Below, one piece after another: positions 34,560 through 43,326 of a stretch of DNA of 64,000 bases. Under the pieces are notes generated by a model, which did not search any database, was not told the DNA's origin, and saw only the letters and a program-made list of their open reading frames with translations. The position numbers were made by a program, and so were the translations under genes. Position 1 is the stretch's first letter, and every line of letters starts with the position of its first letter. This DNA comes from Phycisphaerales bacterium UBA3190 (GTDB lineage: Bacteria > Planctomycetota > Phycisphaerae > Phycisphaerales > UBA1924), in NCBI GenBank assembly GCA_002364005.1, contig DEXG01000005.1, positions 1 to 64,000 on the forward strand, read 5' to 3'.

Positions 34560-34708
34560 ACGAGCCGCGACACCACGACGAGCCGCGACAGGTATGGAGC
34601 GGCCACGGTTGCATCCGAGTGAGAGTTCGTCTGCGAGGTCCAATGTGCGATGGAAGCGGGTCGTCGTTGAAAAGCCCCTATGACCGCTCCCTTACGGTCG
34701 CGGCTCGT
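34560..34708. repeat. Repeat family B, long form
   Basis: The right arm 34682-34708 matches the arm at 18468-18493 (CGGTCGCGGCTCGT core). The left arm 34578-34602 is a poorer inverted copy, and ACGAGCCGCGAC is also present at 34560. The interior of about 80 bases differs from the short copy at 18424. The right arm overlaps the end of the DinB-like gene and provides its last codons and stop. Confidence 0.8.
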
Positions 34709-35147
34709 TGCTTGATGTCCCTTTCCACAAGCACCAGTAGTGCACCGCAGCCGCATGCCAGACGATGTGGCGGAGCATCACGCCCATCATCTCTTGGAAG
34801 GTCTGCTCCTGGCCGTGCTTGACGGTGCCGACGCGTTCGGGGTTGGCCCGACACCAAGCCGCGAACCGGTGAGCATCCTCACGCACCATCTTTCCCGCAG
34901 ACTCGACATCGGTGGGCATGGCGGGCCAGCGTTCGATCTCGTCTTGGCCCATAAAGGCCTTGGCGTGGATCCGGAAGACCTCGACCAGGTGCATCAGGTG
35001 CCATGCCCCGGTCCCGGCCTGGCTCGGATCGCCCATCTTCTCAGGCGGATACTTTTCGAGCACCCATCGCAGCGATTCCCAGGGCTCGTCGATGGTCTTC
35101 AGGAGCTGGTCCAGGGTCGCGTCGATGCGGATCTCGTGGTCATTCAT
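34692..35147 (-). CDS. DinB-like four-helix protein
   Basis: A 151-residue protein with the DinB/YfiT layout: helices with a metal-binding His pattern (WHLMHLVEVFRIHAKAF and MLRHIVWHAAAVHYW). Such proteins are often metal-dependent thiol transferases; the substrate is unknown. ATG at 35147 fits the family length. The final residues NEPRP and the stop TAA lie inside the arm of repeat family B, so the repeat has replaced or extended the native C-terminus. Confidence 0.8.
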   Translation of the reverse strand: MNDHEIRIDATLDQLLKTIDEPWESLRWVLEKYPPEKMGDPSQAGTGAWHLMHLVEVFRIHAKAFMGQDEIERWPAMPTDVESAGKMVREDAHRFAAWCRANPERVGTVKHGQEQTFQEMMGVMLRHIVWHAAAVHYWCLWKGTSSNEPRP

Positions 35148-35239
35148 TGGCACACTGTACCCCATCTTCGCCTGATCCCTGATCCCCAATCCCTGATCCC
35201 TGCCCCTACACTTCCCATCAACCCCAAAGGGAACAGGAA

Positions 35240-36994
35240 ATGACCGCAAACGCTGAGCATACCGAATCTTCCGTCAAGTCCATGGACGACATCATGTCCC
35301 TGTGCAAACGCCGCGGGTTCATCTACCCCGCATCCGAGATCTACGGCGGTGTGAACGGCTTCTGGGACTACGGCCCGCTGGGCGCCCAGCTCAAGAAAAA
35401 CCTCCGCGACGCGTGGTGGACCGATGTCGTCATGAAGGGCTGCGACGGGCAGCTCGGCCCCAACGGCAAGCCCGTTGAGATCGTCCCCCTCGACTCCTCC
35501 ATCATCCAGAACCCCAAGGTCTGGGAAGCGTCGGGCCATGTCGGCGGGTTTAACGACCCGATGGTGGACGATAAGGAAACAAAACAGAGATTCCGCGCTG
35601 ACCATTTATTTGGGATCACGCTTATCGCAAACGATCTGTACAAAGATAAAGAAGAGTTCGACAAAGCTCTTGCTGCTGGTATGGAAATCCGTTTCAGACC
35701 ATTCATGACAATAGTGGCATCGACTATCGGCGAGGTGCTCTCTGAGATACAAAAGAACAAGGATGTTCGGAAGCAGTTCCGTAAGAAGCTAAATGGCGAA
35801 GGCCCGTTCAATTTCCAGGTGTACGACAACGTAGCGGGTGGCATCGCTATCTCCTTCGAAATCCCTGAAGGAAACGAACCATTCTCAGCTATTGCGATCA
35901 ATCCCGTTTCATCTTGGATGCTGGAAAATGAATCTGAGAAAGTTCCCTCACCGTTCACCGGAAAAGCTGGATCACTGACTAAACCCCGGGCCTTCAACTT
36001 GATGTTCAAAACCGTGCTGGGCGCGACGGGCAACATGGAAGACAATGCCGCGTACCTGCGGCCCGAGACCGCCCAGGGCATCTTCATCAACTTCAAGAAT
36101 GTCATCGACACCACCCGCGTGAGCGTGCCCTTCGGCATCGCCCAGACAGGCAAGGCGTTCCGCAACGAGGTGACCCCGCGAAACTTCACCTTCCGCTCGC
36201 GCGAGTTCGAGCAGATGGAGATCGAGTTCTTCTGCCACCCCGACGAGGCCAAAGACTGGTATGTCTTTTGGCGCGACTGGCGCATGAGCTGGTGGCAATC
36301 GCTCGGGCTTGAGGGCGAGAACCTGATCCTGCGCGAGCACGACAGCGACGAGCTGGCCCATTACGCCAAAGAGGGCGCGGGCACCAGCGACATCGAGTAC
36401 AAGTTCCCCTTCACCGCTCCGGGCTTCGGCGAGCTTGAGGGCATCGCCGACCGGACCAACTTCGACCTCACCCAGCACGCCGAGCACTCGAAGTCCAAGC
36501 TCGACTACTTCGACAACACCCGCGGCGAGCTGGCCAAGAACGGGCAGCCCAAGGGCGAGCGATACCTCCCCCATGTCATCGAGCCCAGCGCCGGGCTCGA
36601 TCGTGGTGTGCTGGCCCTGCTGTGCGAGGCCTACACCCCCGATCCCGACCGGGCATCGGGCGTGTACATGAAGTTCCATCCCCGCATCGCACCGATCAAG
36701 GCCGCGGTCTTCCCGCTGGTCAAGAAGGACGGCATGCCCGAGGTTGCCGCGCCGCTGGCCGCCGAGCTGCGCAAACGCTTCGGGCACCTGGGCACCATCG
36801 AGTACGACGAGAAGCAGTCCATCGGCAAGCGCTACGCCCGTATGGACGAAGCGGGCTGCCCGTTCTGCTTCACGATCGATGGCGACTCGCTCACCGACAA
36901 CACCGTCACCGCGCGCAACCGCGACACACTCGAGCAGGAACGCATCGCGATCGACAAGGTGGGCGACTACCTGGCCCAGAAGCTCGGGCTCTGA
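35240..36994 (+). CDS. glyS: Glycyl-tRNA synthetase (dimeric type) with an atypical central insertion
   Basis: A 584-residue class II synthetase charging tRNA-Gly, larger than the usual single-chain bacterial enzyme. Motifs: CKRRGFIYPASEIYGG, GFWDYGPLGAQLKKN, PKVWEASGHVGGFNDPMVD, AFNLMFKTVLGA, LRPETAQGIFINFKNV (motif 2 region), FRNEVTPRNFTFRSREFEQM, and an anticodon-binding domain after about residue 470. Where relatives have a Cys-rich zinc insertion between RFRADHL and LTxPRxFNLMFKT, this protein has about 125 residues without Cys. The DNA for that part (about 35574-35990) is strikingly AT-richer, roughly 43 percent GC in two 60-base lines counted by eye, against low sixties in the flanks. 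Start at 35240 has AGGAAATG spacing. Confidence 0.93.
   Translation: MTANAEHTESSVKSMDDIMSLCKRRGFIYPASEIYGGVNGFWDYGPLGAQLKKNLRDAWWTDVVMKGCDGQLGPNGKPVEIVPLDSSIIQNPKVWEASGHVGGFNDPMVDDKETKQRFRADHLFGITLIANDLYKDKEEFDKALAAGMEIRFRPFMTIVASTIGEVLSEIQKNKDVRKQFRKKLNGEGPFNFQVYDNVAGGIAISFEIPEGNEPFSAIAINPVSSWMLENESEKVPSPFTGKAGSLTKPRAFNLMFKTVLGATGNMEDNAAYLRPETAQGIFINFKNVIDTTRVSVPFGIAQTGKAFRNEVTPRNFTFRSREFEQMEIEFFCHPDEAKDWYVFWRDWRMSWWQSLGLEGENLILREHDSDELAHYAKEGAGTSDIEYKFPFTAPGFGELEGIADRTNFDLTQHAEHSKSKLDYFDNTRGELAKNGQPKGERYLPHVIEPSAGLDRGVLALLCEAYTPDPDRASGVYMKFHPRIAPIKAAVFPLVKKDGMPEVAAPLAAELRKRFGHLGTIEYDEKQSIGKRYARMDEAGCPFCFTIDGDSLTDNTVTARNRDTLEQERIAIDKVGDYLAQKLGL
35574..35990 (+). other. Low-GC foreign-looking segment inside glyS
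   Basis: Codon usage changes abruptly: AAA, AGA, GCT, ATT, TTA and GGA codons dominate here and are rare in the flanks. The reading frame is kept throughout. The residues (for example FRPFMTIVASTIGEVLSEIQ, FQVYDNVAGGIAISFEIPEG) do not resemble the zinc domain they replace, nor an intein. Confidence 0.8.
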
Positions 36995-37004
36995 CGAATC
37001 GGTA

Positions 37005-37499
37005 TCAGCGTCTCCGCCGCAACCCGATCAAACCCCCCAGAGCAAGCACGCCCAGCCCACCCGGCGAGGGGACAACAATCTGCCCACGAATTTCGCCCGC
37101 GGGGAAACTGGCAGTGTGAAGATTGATGTAGGTGCGTGATTCCAGATAGCTCTCAAACTGTCCGCGCGACAGACGAGCGTCGACCGTGAATGTGCCCGAC
37201 AGAAAATCGTCGTCACGCTCAAGAACCAACGGCAGAATGACAACCTGCGAGCTCTGGCCCGCGTCCGCAGGGCCGTGGATATGACCGGCAAAGACTGCAC
37301 TCGTCAGACCGCTGAACGACCCCTGTACGCTGATGTCTCTTGTATCCGTATCAACAGTTACGGTTGCGATACCGGTCGCAGTTGAGCCGGTAGGGGGCAC
37401 CGGTTGAAACCCATCGAGATGAACAACCGTTGTGATGATGCCACCTTGAGCGGCGAATGCAGAGCTACCGATGAGCAGCAGCAGGATTGGTCTTTGCAT
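37005..37499 (-). CDS. CHRD-domain secreted protein with PEP-CTERM-type tail
   Basis: A 164-residue secreted protein. Signal peptide MQRPILLLLIGSSAFAAQGG; a CHRD-like domain follows (GSFSGLTSAVFAGHIHGPAD, TYINLHTASFPAGEIRGQI). The C-terminus VPSPGGLGVLALGGLIGLRR plus two more Arg is a PEP-CTERM-like sorting signal: motif, hydrophobic helix, basic end. Such proteins are processed by an exosortase and attached to the surface. The ATG has GGAGG upstream. It is convergent with glyS. Confidence 0.88.
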   Translation of the reverse strand: MQRPILLLLIGSSAFAAQGGIITTVVHLDGFQPVPPTGSTATGIATVTVDTDTRDISVQGSFSGLTSAVFAGHIHGPADAGQSSQVVILPLVLERDDDFLSGTFTVDARLSRGQFESYLESRTYINLHTASFPAGEIRGQIVVPSPGGLGVLALGGLIGLRRRR

Positions 37500-37661
37500 G
37501 GGCGTTGCTCCTCCCCCTCGTAGAAATTTGGGGATTTCAACGAAAGATGGGACCTGTTTCGACAGTTCACCACCAAATGCCGAAACTCTCCCCCCTGATT
37601 CCCATAAAACAACACACCCGGCGTCTGCCGGAAATCTCGCACGGGACTTAGGGGTGCATCA

Positions 37662-39056
37662 ATGGGTATCGGGAAAGTACTGGCGGTCACCGTCATCGGC
37701 TTCGGCGTTTTGGGCGCTATTGGCTTTGTGGTGGTCAAATCACCCGTCGGACAACGGTTCATGGGACAGGCCAAGGGCGACGAGCTGGGCATGCCTGTCA
37801 TTATGGAGCCCGTGACCTTCGGCGATCTGGAACGCACCGTCTCGGCCCCAGGTTCGATCGAACCCAAGCGACTGATCAACATCTCCTCGCAGGTCTCCGC
37901 CAAGGTGCTTGCGCTGCCCTTTGAAGAGGGCGACCAGGTCAATAAGGGCGATGTCGTGATACGCCTTGATCCACAGGACCTCGTCGCGGCCCTCGATTCA
38001 GCCAAAGCCGGGCTCGCGGGGCAGGAGGCATCGCTCGGTGGGTCAGAAGCCGCGCTGATCAATGCACGCCTCAGCTACGAACGCCTTCAGCAACTGCATG
38101 AGACCGGCGACGCGACCAAGTCCGAACTCGACAGCGCCGAGGCATCGTTCCTCCAGGCCCAGTCTAACAGGCAGGTCCTCATCCATCAGATCGAGCAGGC
38201 GAAAGCACAGATCGAGCGTGCCCAGAAGGACCTGGACAACACCACCATCACCTCTCCCATCGACGGCGTCATCACCACGCTCAGTGCCGAAGAGGGCGAA
38301 ACCGTCATCGTCGGCACCACCAACAACCCCGGCTCCATCATCATGGAGATCGCCGACCTTTCACAGATGCTCCTCAAGGCCCAGGTCGACGAGGCCAACA
38401 TCGCCCCCATCGAGGTCGGGCAGGACGCCAAGATCTTTGTCAACGCGTATACCGACCGCGAGTACGACGGCAAGGTCCAAAAGATCGGGCTCAAGCGCCA
38501 GGTCGCAGCCGACGGCACGGGCACCTTCGAGGTCGAGATCCTGATGGACCTGCCCGAGGGTGAAATCCTCCGCCAGGGGCTGTCCGCCTCGACGGACATC
38601 GTGGTCGAGCATTACTACGACGCCATGATCGTGCCCTCGCAGGCCGTGGTCGATCGACGCATCGATGAGCTGCCCGAAGAGATCAAAGAAGGCAACGAGC
38701 TGATCGATCTCAACAAGACCTTCACCCGCGTGGTCTACCGCGTCGTGGATGACAAGACCGTCGCCACACCCGTCGCCGTCGGCCCGTCCGACCTGACCCA
38801 GACCGTCATCACCGAGGGGCTGAGCAAGGACGACATGATCGTCACCGGCCCGTTCCGCGTGCTGGTGGACCTCAAGCACGATATCAAGGTGCGCGACCAG
38901 AACGCCGAGCCCGAGGCGGAGGGTTCATCGCCTGACGACGCAGACAAGGCAGATGGTGCGGAAGAAATCGATTCTCCTACCAATGACGATGCGGATAACG
39001 GCGAGGACAGCGACGACGCACCGGCAACGCAAGCCGATGATCAGGAGCAGCCCTGA
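37662..39056 (+). CDS. HlyD/MacA-like periplasmic adaptor of an efflux system
   Basis: A 464-residue adaptor: one N-terminal membrane segment, a barrel-sandwich half (GSIEPKRLINISSQVSAKVL ALPFEEGDQVNKGDVVIRLD), a long coiled-coil hairpin (about 105-180: ALDSAKAGL...AKAQIERAQKDLDN), the second lipoyl half (TTITSPIDGVITTLSAEEGE), a beta-barrel and an acidic low-complexity tail. It links the inner-membrane ABC pump to the outer-membrane channel. It begins a four-gene operon with the ATPase, permease and TolC-like genes. Confidence 0.92.
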   Translation: MGIGKVLAVTVIGFGVLGAIGFVVVKSPVGQRFMGQAKGDELGMPVIMEPVTFGDLERTVSAPGSIEPKRLINISSQVSAKVLALPFEEGDQVNKGDVVIRLDPQDLVAALDSAKAGLAGQEASLGGSEAALINARLSYERLQQLHETGDATKSELDSAEASFLQAQSNRQVLIHQIEQAKAQIERAQKDLDNTTITSPIDGVITTLSAEEGETVIVGTTNNPGSIIMEIADLSQMLLKAQVDEANIAPIEVGQDAKIFVNAYTDREYDGKVQKIGLKRQVAADGTGTFEVEILMDLPEGEILRQGLSASTDIVVEHYYDAMIVPSQAVVDRRIDELPEEIKEGNELIDLNKTFTRVVYRVVDDKTVATPVAVGPSDLTQTVITEGLSKDDMIVTGPFRVLVDLKHDIKVRDQNAEPEAEGSSPDDADKADGAEEIDSPTNDDADNGEDSDDAPATQADDQEQP

Positions 39057-39058
39057 AT

Positions 39059-39961
39059 ATGTCTGCACCCCGCGGCAAAAACCCGATCATCCGGATCCGG
39101 CAGCTGAAGAAGGTCTTCAGGGTTGGCGAGGAGCGGGTGCGCGCACTCGATGGCATCGATCTCGACATCTTCCCCAACGAGTTCGTCGCGATCATGGGCG
39201 CATCGGGCTCGGGCAAGTCCACCCTGATGAACATCCTGGGCTGCCTCGACAAGCCCACCAGCGGCCAGTACATCCTCAACGGGCACCCCACCCACAAGAT
39301 GGGTATGGGCAAGCTCGCGCAGGTCCGCAACCAGGAGATCGGGTTCATCTTCCAGAGCTACGAGCTGCTCAACCGCTCGACCGCCCTGCGCAATGTCATG
39401 CTCCCGATGCTGTATTCCAAGCACCACATCTTCAGCGCCCGCAGGCGAGCCAAGGACGCGCTCAGGCTCGTCGGGCTCGATGACCGCATGTCTCACCGCC
39501 CCAACCAGCTCTCGGGCGGGCAGCGCCAACGCGTGGCGATTGCGCGATCGCTGGTCAACGAGCCCTCGATGATCCTGGCCGACGAACCCACGGGCAACCT
39601 GGACTCCAAGACCACCGTCGAGATCATCGACCTCTTCACCAAGCTGCACAAAGCGGGGCAGACCATCGTCGTCGTCACGCACGAGGAGGATGTCGCGGGC
39701 CATGCACGCAGGATCGTTCGCCTGCGTGACGGTCGCATCATCTCGGACTACCCATCGGACGAAGATCCGATCCACCTCGACTGGGTCCAGCGCATGAGCG
39801 AGGGACGCGCATCGATCACCGACGCCGAGCTGGAGATCAACGCCAAGGCCGACGCCGAGCGTCGGGCGCGCCTGGAAGCGGAGAAGAAGAACAAGCGTTC
39901 GCTCTTCTCCCGCAAGAGCAAGCCCGAAGCGGTCAGCACCAAACGCGAGGGCGAATCATGA
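39059..39961 (+). CDS. ABC transporter ATP-binding protein, MacB/LolD type
   Basis: A 300-residue ATPase with Walker A GASGSGKSTLMNIL, Q-loop FIFQSYELLNRSTALRNVML, signature LSGGQRQRVAIARSL, Walker B ILADEPTGNLDS and switch His in VVVTHEEDVAG. The sequence belongs to the MacB/LolD/FtsE-type group that energises mechanotransmission. The C-terminal 70 residues are a basic/acidic extension. It starts two bases after the adaptor stop, and its last bases overlap the permease start by four. Confidence 0.95.
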   Translation: MSAPRGKNPIIRIRQLKKVFRVGEERVRALDGIDLDIFPNEFVAIMGASGSGKSTLMNILGCLDKPTSGQYILNGHPTHKMGMGKLAQVRNQEIGFIFQSYELLNRSTALRNVMLPMLYSKHHIFSARRRAKDALRLVGLDDRMSHRPNQLSGGQRQRVAIARSLVNEPSMILADEPTGNLDSKTTVEIIDLFTKLHKAGQTIVVVTHEEDVAGHARRIVRLRDGRIISDYPSDEDPIHLDWVQRMSEGRASITDAELEINAKADAERRARLEAEKKNKRSLFSRKSKPEAVSTKREGES

Positions 39962-41220
39962 AGGTCCTGCTCGCACCTGTATTCTTCGTGCTGCGTCTGA
40001 TCTGGCAGACCGTCTTCCTTGCGCTGGGGCAGGTCTGGGCAAACAAGATCCGGGCGGTGCTCACGGCGCTGGGCATCATCATCGGCGTCATGGGCGTCAC
40101 CGGCGTGGGCACGCTCCTTAACGCGATGGAGAGCTATGTCCTCGATCAGTTCGAGGGCATCGGCGCAAAGAAAATGTGGCTCTGGGGTCAGGTCCCCGAA
40201 TCAAAGCGCAGCGTCATGAGCTGGACCGACGCCAAGCTCACAACCTATGAGGCCAACCTCATTCTCGAGCACGCCGAGTTCATCGAGACGCTGACACCCG
40301 GCTGCCGAACAAGCTGGGATGTTTCCTACGGCAAGAAGGTCGAGCAGGGCGTGCGGGTCACGGGCATCTGGCCCACATGGCACGAGATCGAGGATCGCCA
40401 GGTGCTCTTCGGGCGGCCCTTCAGCCGCATCGATGACGATGAGAACCGGCAGGTCTGCCTGATCAACGAGCAGGGCATCGAGGAACTCAACCTCGACACC
40501 GACCCCGTTGGCGATTACATCCTTGTCGACGGACGACGCTTCCTGATCGTCGGCGTGGTCGAGACCAAAGAAGTCAGCCCCATGATGGGTGGCGGGGAAT
40601 CGCGCACAGAACTGTACATCCCCTTCTCGACCCACAAAATGATGAACCCGTACACATGGACGGACTTCACCCTGCAGATGGTCGACCCGGACAAGGCCGA
40701 GGACGCGCAGGCCGAGGTCCGATTCATCCTCCGCAACCATCGCCAACTCGACCCCGACGACGAAGACACCTTCGACATGTTCGTCATCCAGAGCGCGATC
40801 GAGGATTTCAACACCCTGTCAAACTACATCACCGTCGTCCTCGCGGTCGTCGTGGGTATTTCACTCGTCGTCGGCGGCGTGGGGATCATGAACATCATGC
40901 TCGTATCCGTCTCCGAACGCACACGCGAGATCGGTCTGCGCAAAGCCATGGGGGCCAAGCCGCCGGTTGTGCTGACCCAGTTCCTCGTCGAAGCGGTCGT
41001 CCTCTGCCTCACCGGCGGGCTGATCGGCATCGCGGTGATCCAGCTGCTGGTCTCCATCGCCCCCCTGATCCCCAACTCCCCGATCGAAACGCTGAGCATC
41101 CCCTCATGGGCGATCTGGACCTCGCTCATTTTTTCCAGTGGCGTCGGCATTGTCTTCGGCATGTTCCCCGCCATCAAGGCCTCCATGCTCAACCCCATCA
41201 ATGCGCTCCGCCACGAGTAA
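39958..41220 (+). CDS. ABC transporter permease, MacB/FtsX type
   Basis: A 420-residue protein with the MacB topology: one N-terminal membrane segment (KIRAVLTALGIIIGVMGVTG), a large periplasmic MacB-like domain (about 55-280), and three C-terminal segments (VVVGISLVVGGVGIMNIMLV; VVLCLTGGLIGIAVIQLLVS; IWTSLIFSSGVGIVFGMFPA) with the conserved SVSERTREIGLRKAMGA coupling loop. The ATP-binding subunit is separate (39059) rather than fused. The substrate is unknown; macrolide, peptide or lipoprotein-like molecules are typical of the family. Confidence 0.93.
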   Translation: MKVLLAPVFFVLRLIWQTVFLALGQVWANKIRAVLTALGIIIGVMGVTGVGTLLNAMESYVLDQFEGIGAKKMWLWGQVPESKRSVMSWTDAKLTTYEANLILEHAEFIETLTPGCRTSWDVSYGKKVEQGVRVTGIWPTWHEIEDRQVLFGRPFSRIDDDENRQVCLINEQGIEELNLDTDPVGDYILVDGRRFLIVGVVETKEVSPMMGGGESRTELYIPFSTHKMMNPYTWTDFTLQMVDPDKAEDAQAEVRFILRNHRQLDPDDEDTFDMFVIQSAIEDFNTLSNYITVVLAVVVGISLVVGGVGIMNIMLVSVSERTREIGLRKAMGAKPPVVLTQFLVEAVVLCLTGGLIGIAVIQLLVSIAPLIPNSPIETLSIPSWAIWTSLIFSSGVGIVFGMFPAIKASMLNPINALRHE

Positions 41221-41248
41221 CCCGCTCCACAGACAGACCAACACGCAC

Positions 41249-42976
41249 ATGACACACACACGCACGCTCGTCATCTCTGCCATCACCCTCCTGCCGCTGC
41301 TCGCCGGCGGGTGCATGACCAACCCCTTCGGCGATGACCCGCTCGACAAGCACACCGTCGCCACGACCCAGCGTCTGCGCTCGATCAACTCGCTGGTGCT
41401 CGAGCAGCGCGACTATCAGGAAGAGGTGCAGCCGAGCAAGGAACAGACGCTGCAGGACGCACGCGACCGGTTCGCCGGTGTTGAGCGCATCGAGCTGTCG
41501 CTCAGCGACGCCCGCATCGCGGCGCTGGCGAACAACCTGAACCTGGGCGCCACCCTGATCGCCCCGACCATCGCCGCAGAGCAGGTCAGCGAAGAGGAGG
41601 GACGCTTCGAAGCCATCTTCACCCTCAGCGGGACGGTCCGAGACAACGACGACGCGGTCGCCTCGGCCCTCGACAGCTCCAAATCCACCGTGCGATCGAT
41701 CACACCGGGCATCCGAGTCCCGCTGCGGACCGGCGGCGAGCTCAATGTCACCCTGCCCATCTCCCGCTTCGAGACCGACAACTCCTTCTCGCTGCTCAAC
41801 CCCTCGTACACGAGTGACCTGAACTTCTCGCTGAGCCAGAACCTGCTGCGGGGCGCGGGGCGCCGGGCCACGACGCACTCGATCCGGATCGCCGAGTACA
41901 ACCGACAGATCAGCGAGGCCCAGACGAAACTGGAAGTCACACGCACGCTGGCCGAGGTCGACCGCGCCTACTGGCGTCTCTACGCCACGATCAGGGCGCT
42001 GGAGGTCGTCGAGCAGCAGTACAATGTTGCCCAGGCACAGCTCGAGCGCGCCCAACGCAAGGAGCGGGCCGGCACCGGGACCGAGGTCGACATCGTGCGG
42101 GCCCAATCGGGCGTGGCTGACCGGGTCGAGCAGATCATCCGGGCCCAGAACGATGTCTCGCTGCAGGAACGGGCCCTCAAGGTGCTGCTCAACATCCCGG
42201 GGCTCAATGCCGACACCCCCACCCACATCGAGCCCGCCTCGCCACCGGACCCGGTCGAGTACGCATTCGATGCCCAGAACCTGACCGACGCCGCCCTCGA
42301 CAACCGCATGGAACTGCTGGAGCTGGAGCTGAATCTCGCCCGCGATGCCGCCAATATCGCGTTTGCCGAGAATCAGGCCCTGCCGCTGGTGGCCCTGCAG
42401 TACACCTACGGCGTCAACGGGCTCGGGGGCACGCTCGACAACTCCATCGACACGCTCGGGCGCAACAACTTCGAGTCCTGGTCGATCGGGCTCAACGCAG
42501 AGATCCCGCTGGGCAACGAGCAGCGGAAATCATCGCTGGCCCAGTCCATCCTGGCCCGGCTCCAGACCCTGGCGACCCGTGAGGCCCGCGAACAGGCCAT
42601 CACCCGCGAGGTCTACGACGCGATCGACCAGCTCAACAGCACCTGGAACCGCATTATCGCGGCCCAGCAGGCGGTTGAGCTCAACGCCCGCGTGCTTGAG
42701 GCCGAGCAACGCCAGTTCGATGTCGGGCGATCGACCACGACCGATGTGCTCGATGCCGATGCGAACCTGGCCAACGCACGCCTGAGCGAGATCCAGGCGA
42801 TCGTGGAGTACCAGGTCGCGCAGATCGATCTGGCATTCGCCACGGGCACGCTGCTGGGGCAGACCAAGGTCGATTGGGCGCCGAGCGACCCACGCCTTGA
42901 AGAACATGGTGAGGCCCGCGCCTTGGAGGGTGTCACACCTTACAAGCCCGGGTCGGGCATCATCGTCAAGCCCTGA
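41249..42976 (+). CDS. TolC-like outer-membrane efflux lipoprotein
   Basis: A 575-residue outer-membrane factor. The ATG at 41249 gives a lipoprotein signal with lipobox LAGGC. Two homologous halves of long alpha-helical hairpins (for example TLAEVDRAYWRLYATIRALE, TGTEVDIVRAQSGVADRVEQ; IDQLNSTWNRIIAAQQAVEL, RSTTTDVLDADANLANARLS) and beta strands (LNFSLSQNLLRGAGRR) match the TolC fold. It completes the adaptor-ATPase-permease system as the exit channel, 28 bases after the permease stop. Confidence 0.9.
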   Translation: MTHTRTLVISAITLLPLLAGGCMTNPFGDDPLDKHTVATTQRLRSINSLVLEQRDYQEEVQPSKEQTLQDARDRFAGVERIELSLSDARIAALANNLNLGATLIAPTIAAEQVSEEEGRFEAIFTLSGTVRDNDDAVASALDSSKSTVRSITPGIRVPLRTGGELNVTLPISRFETDNSFSLLNPSYTSDLNFSLSQNLLRGAGRRATTHSIRIAEYNRQISEAQTKLEVTRTLAEVDRAYWRLYATIRALEVVEQQYNVAQAQLERAQRKERAGTGTEVDIVRAQSGVADRVEQIIRAQNDVSLQERALKVLLNIPGLNADTPTHIEPASPPDPVEYAFDAQNLTDAALDNRMELLELELNLARDAANIAFAENQALPLVALQYTYGVNGLGGTLDNSIDTLGRNNFESWSIGLNAEIPLGNEQRKSSLAQSILARLQTLATREAREQAITREVYDAIDQLNSTWNRIIAAQQAVELNARVLEAEQRQFDVGRSTTTDVLDADANLANARLSEIQAIVEYQVAQIDLAFATGTLLGQTKVDWAPSDPRLEEHGEARALEGVTPYKPGSGIIVKP

Positions 42977-43023
42977 TCGGACGCGCGCCGAGGCAAGAAT
43001 CTGTTCGATTTGACCGCGACAAT

Positions 43024-43248
43024 ATGCCCGTGCTGAAGTCGACTTCGTTGTGCGTCGATGTGCTTCAAGTCATGGAGCCAACCGCACCCAAAGTCAGCAG
43101 CGAGACCGAGCAGAAGCAGCTCGGGCTTGTCTGTACCGATGACATAGCCGTGAGCGCCAGCGAGCTGATCGAGATGATCAGGTCGGGCGAGGGCGGCGAT
43201 GTCAACGATCTGGTGCGACGCATGCTCGATGACCGCCACGCGGCGTGA
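43024..43248 (+). CDS. Small hypothetical protein
   Basis: A 74-codon frame 47 bases after the TolC-like gene. The C-terminal half (DIAVSASELIEMIRSGEGGD VNDLVRRMLDDR) looks like a real acidic helical domain. No strong ribosome-binding site. A perfect 11-bp hairpin follows at 43269. No family recognised. Confidence 0.5.
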   Translation: MPVLKSTSLCVDVLQVMEPTAPKVSSETEQKQLGLVCTDDIAVSASELIEMIRSGEGGDVNDLVRRMLDDRHAA

Positions 43249-43268
43249 ACCCAGACTCCAACTGAGGA

Positions 43269-43298
43269 CAAGCCGCGGGACGAGCGCCCCGCGGCTTG
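43269..43298. terminator. Hairpin between convergent genes
   Basis: Perfect 11-bp stem CAAGCCGCGGG/CCCGCGGCTTG with an 8-base loop. It has no clear T run on either side, so it is a possible weak bidirectional terminator. Confidence 0.6.
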
Positions 43299-43326
43299 GT
43301 CTCATGCGCTGTGTTGTTCGATACCC

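Noticed and set aside
35148..35239. T-box or other riboswitch upstream of glyS
   Set aside because: The gap is about 90 bases of short pyrimidine-rich repeats with no specifier loop, no antiterminator and no terminator.
35574..35990. Intein or group I/II intron inside glyS
   Set aside because: The frame is open and continues family residues on both sides. No N-terminal Cys/Ser, C-terminal HN or splicing motif is seen, and there is no catalytic RNA-like structure.
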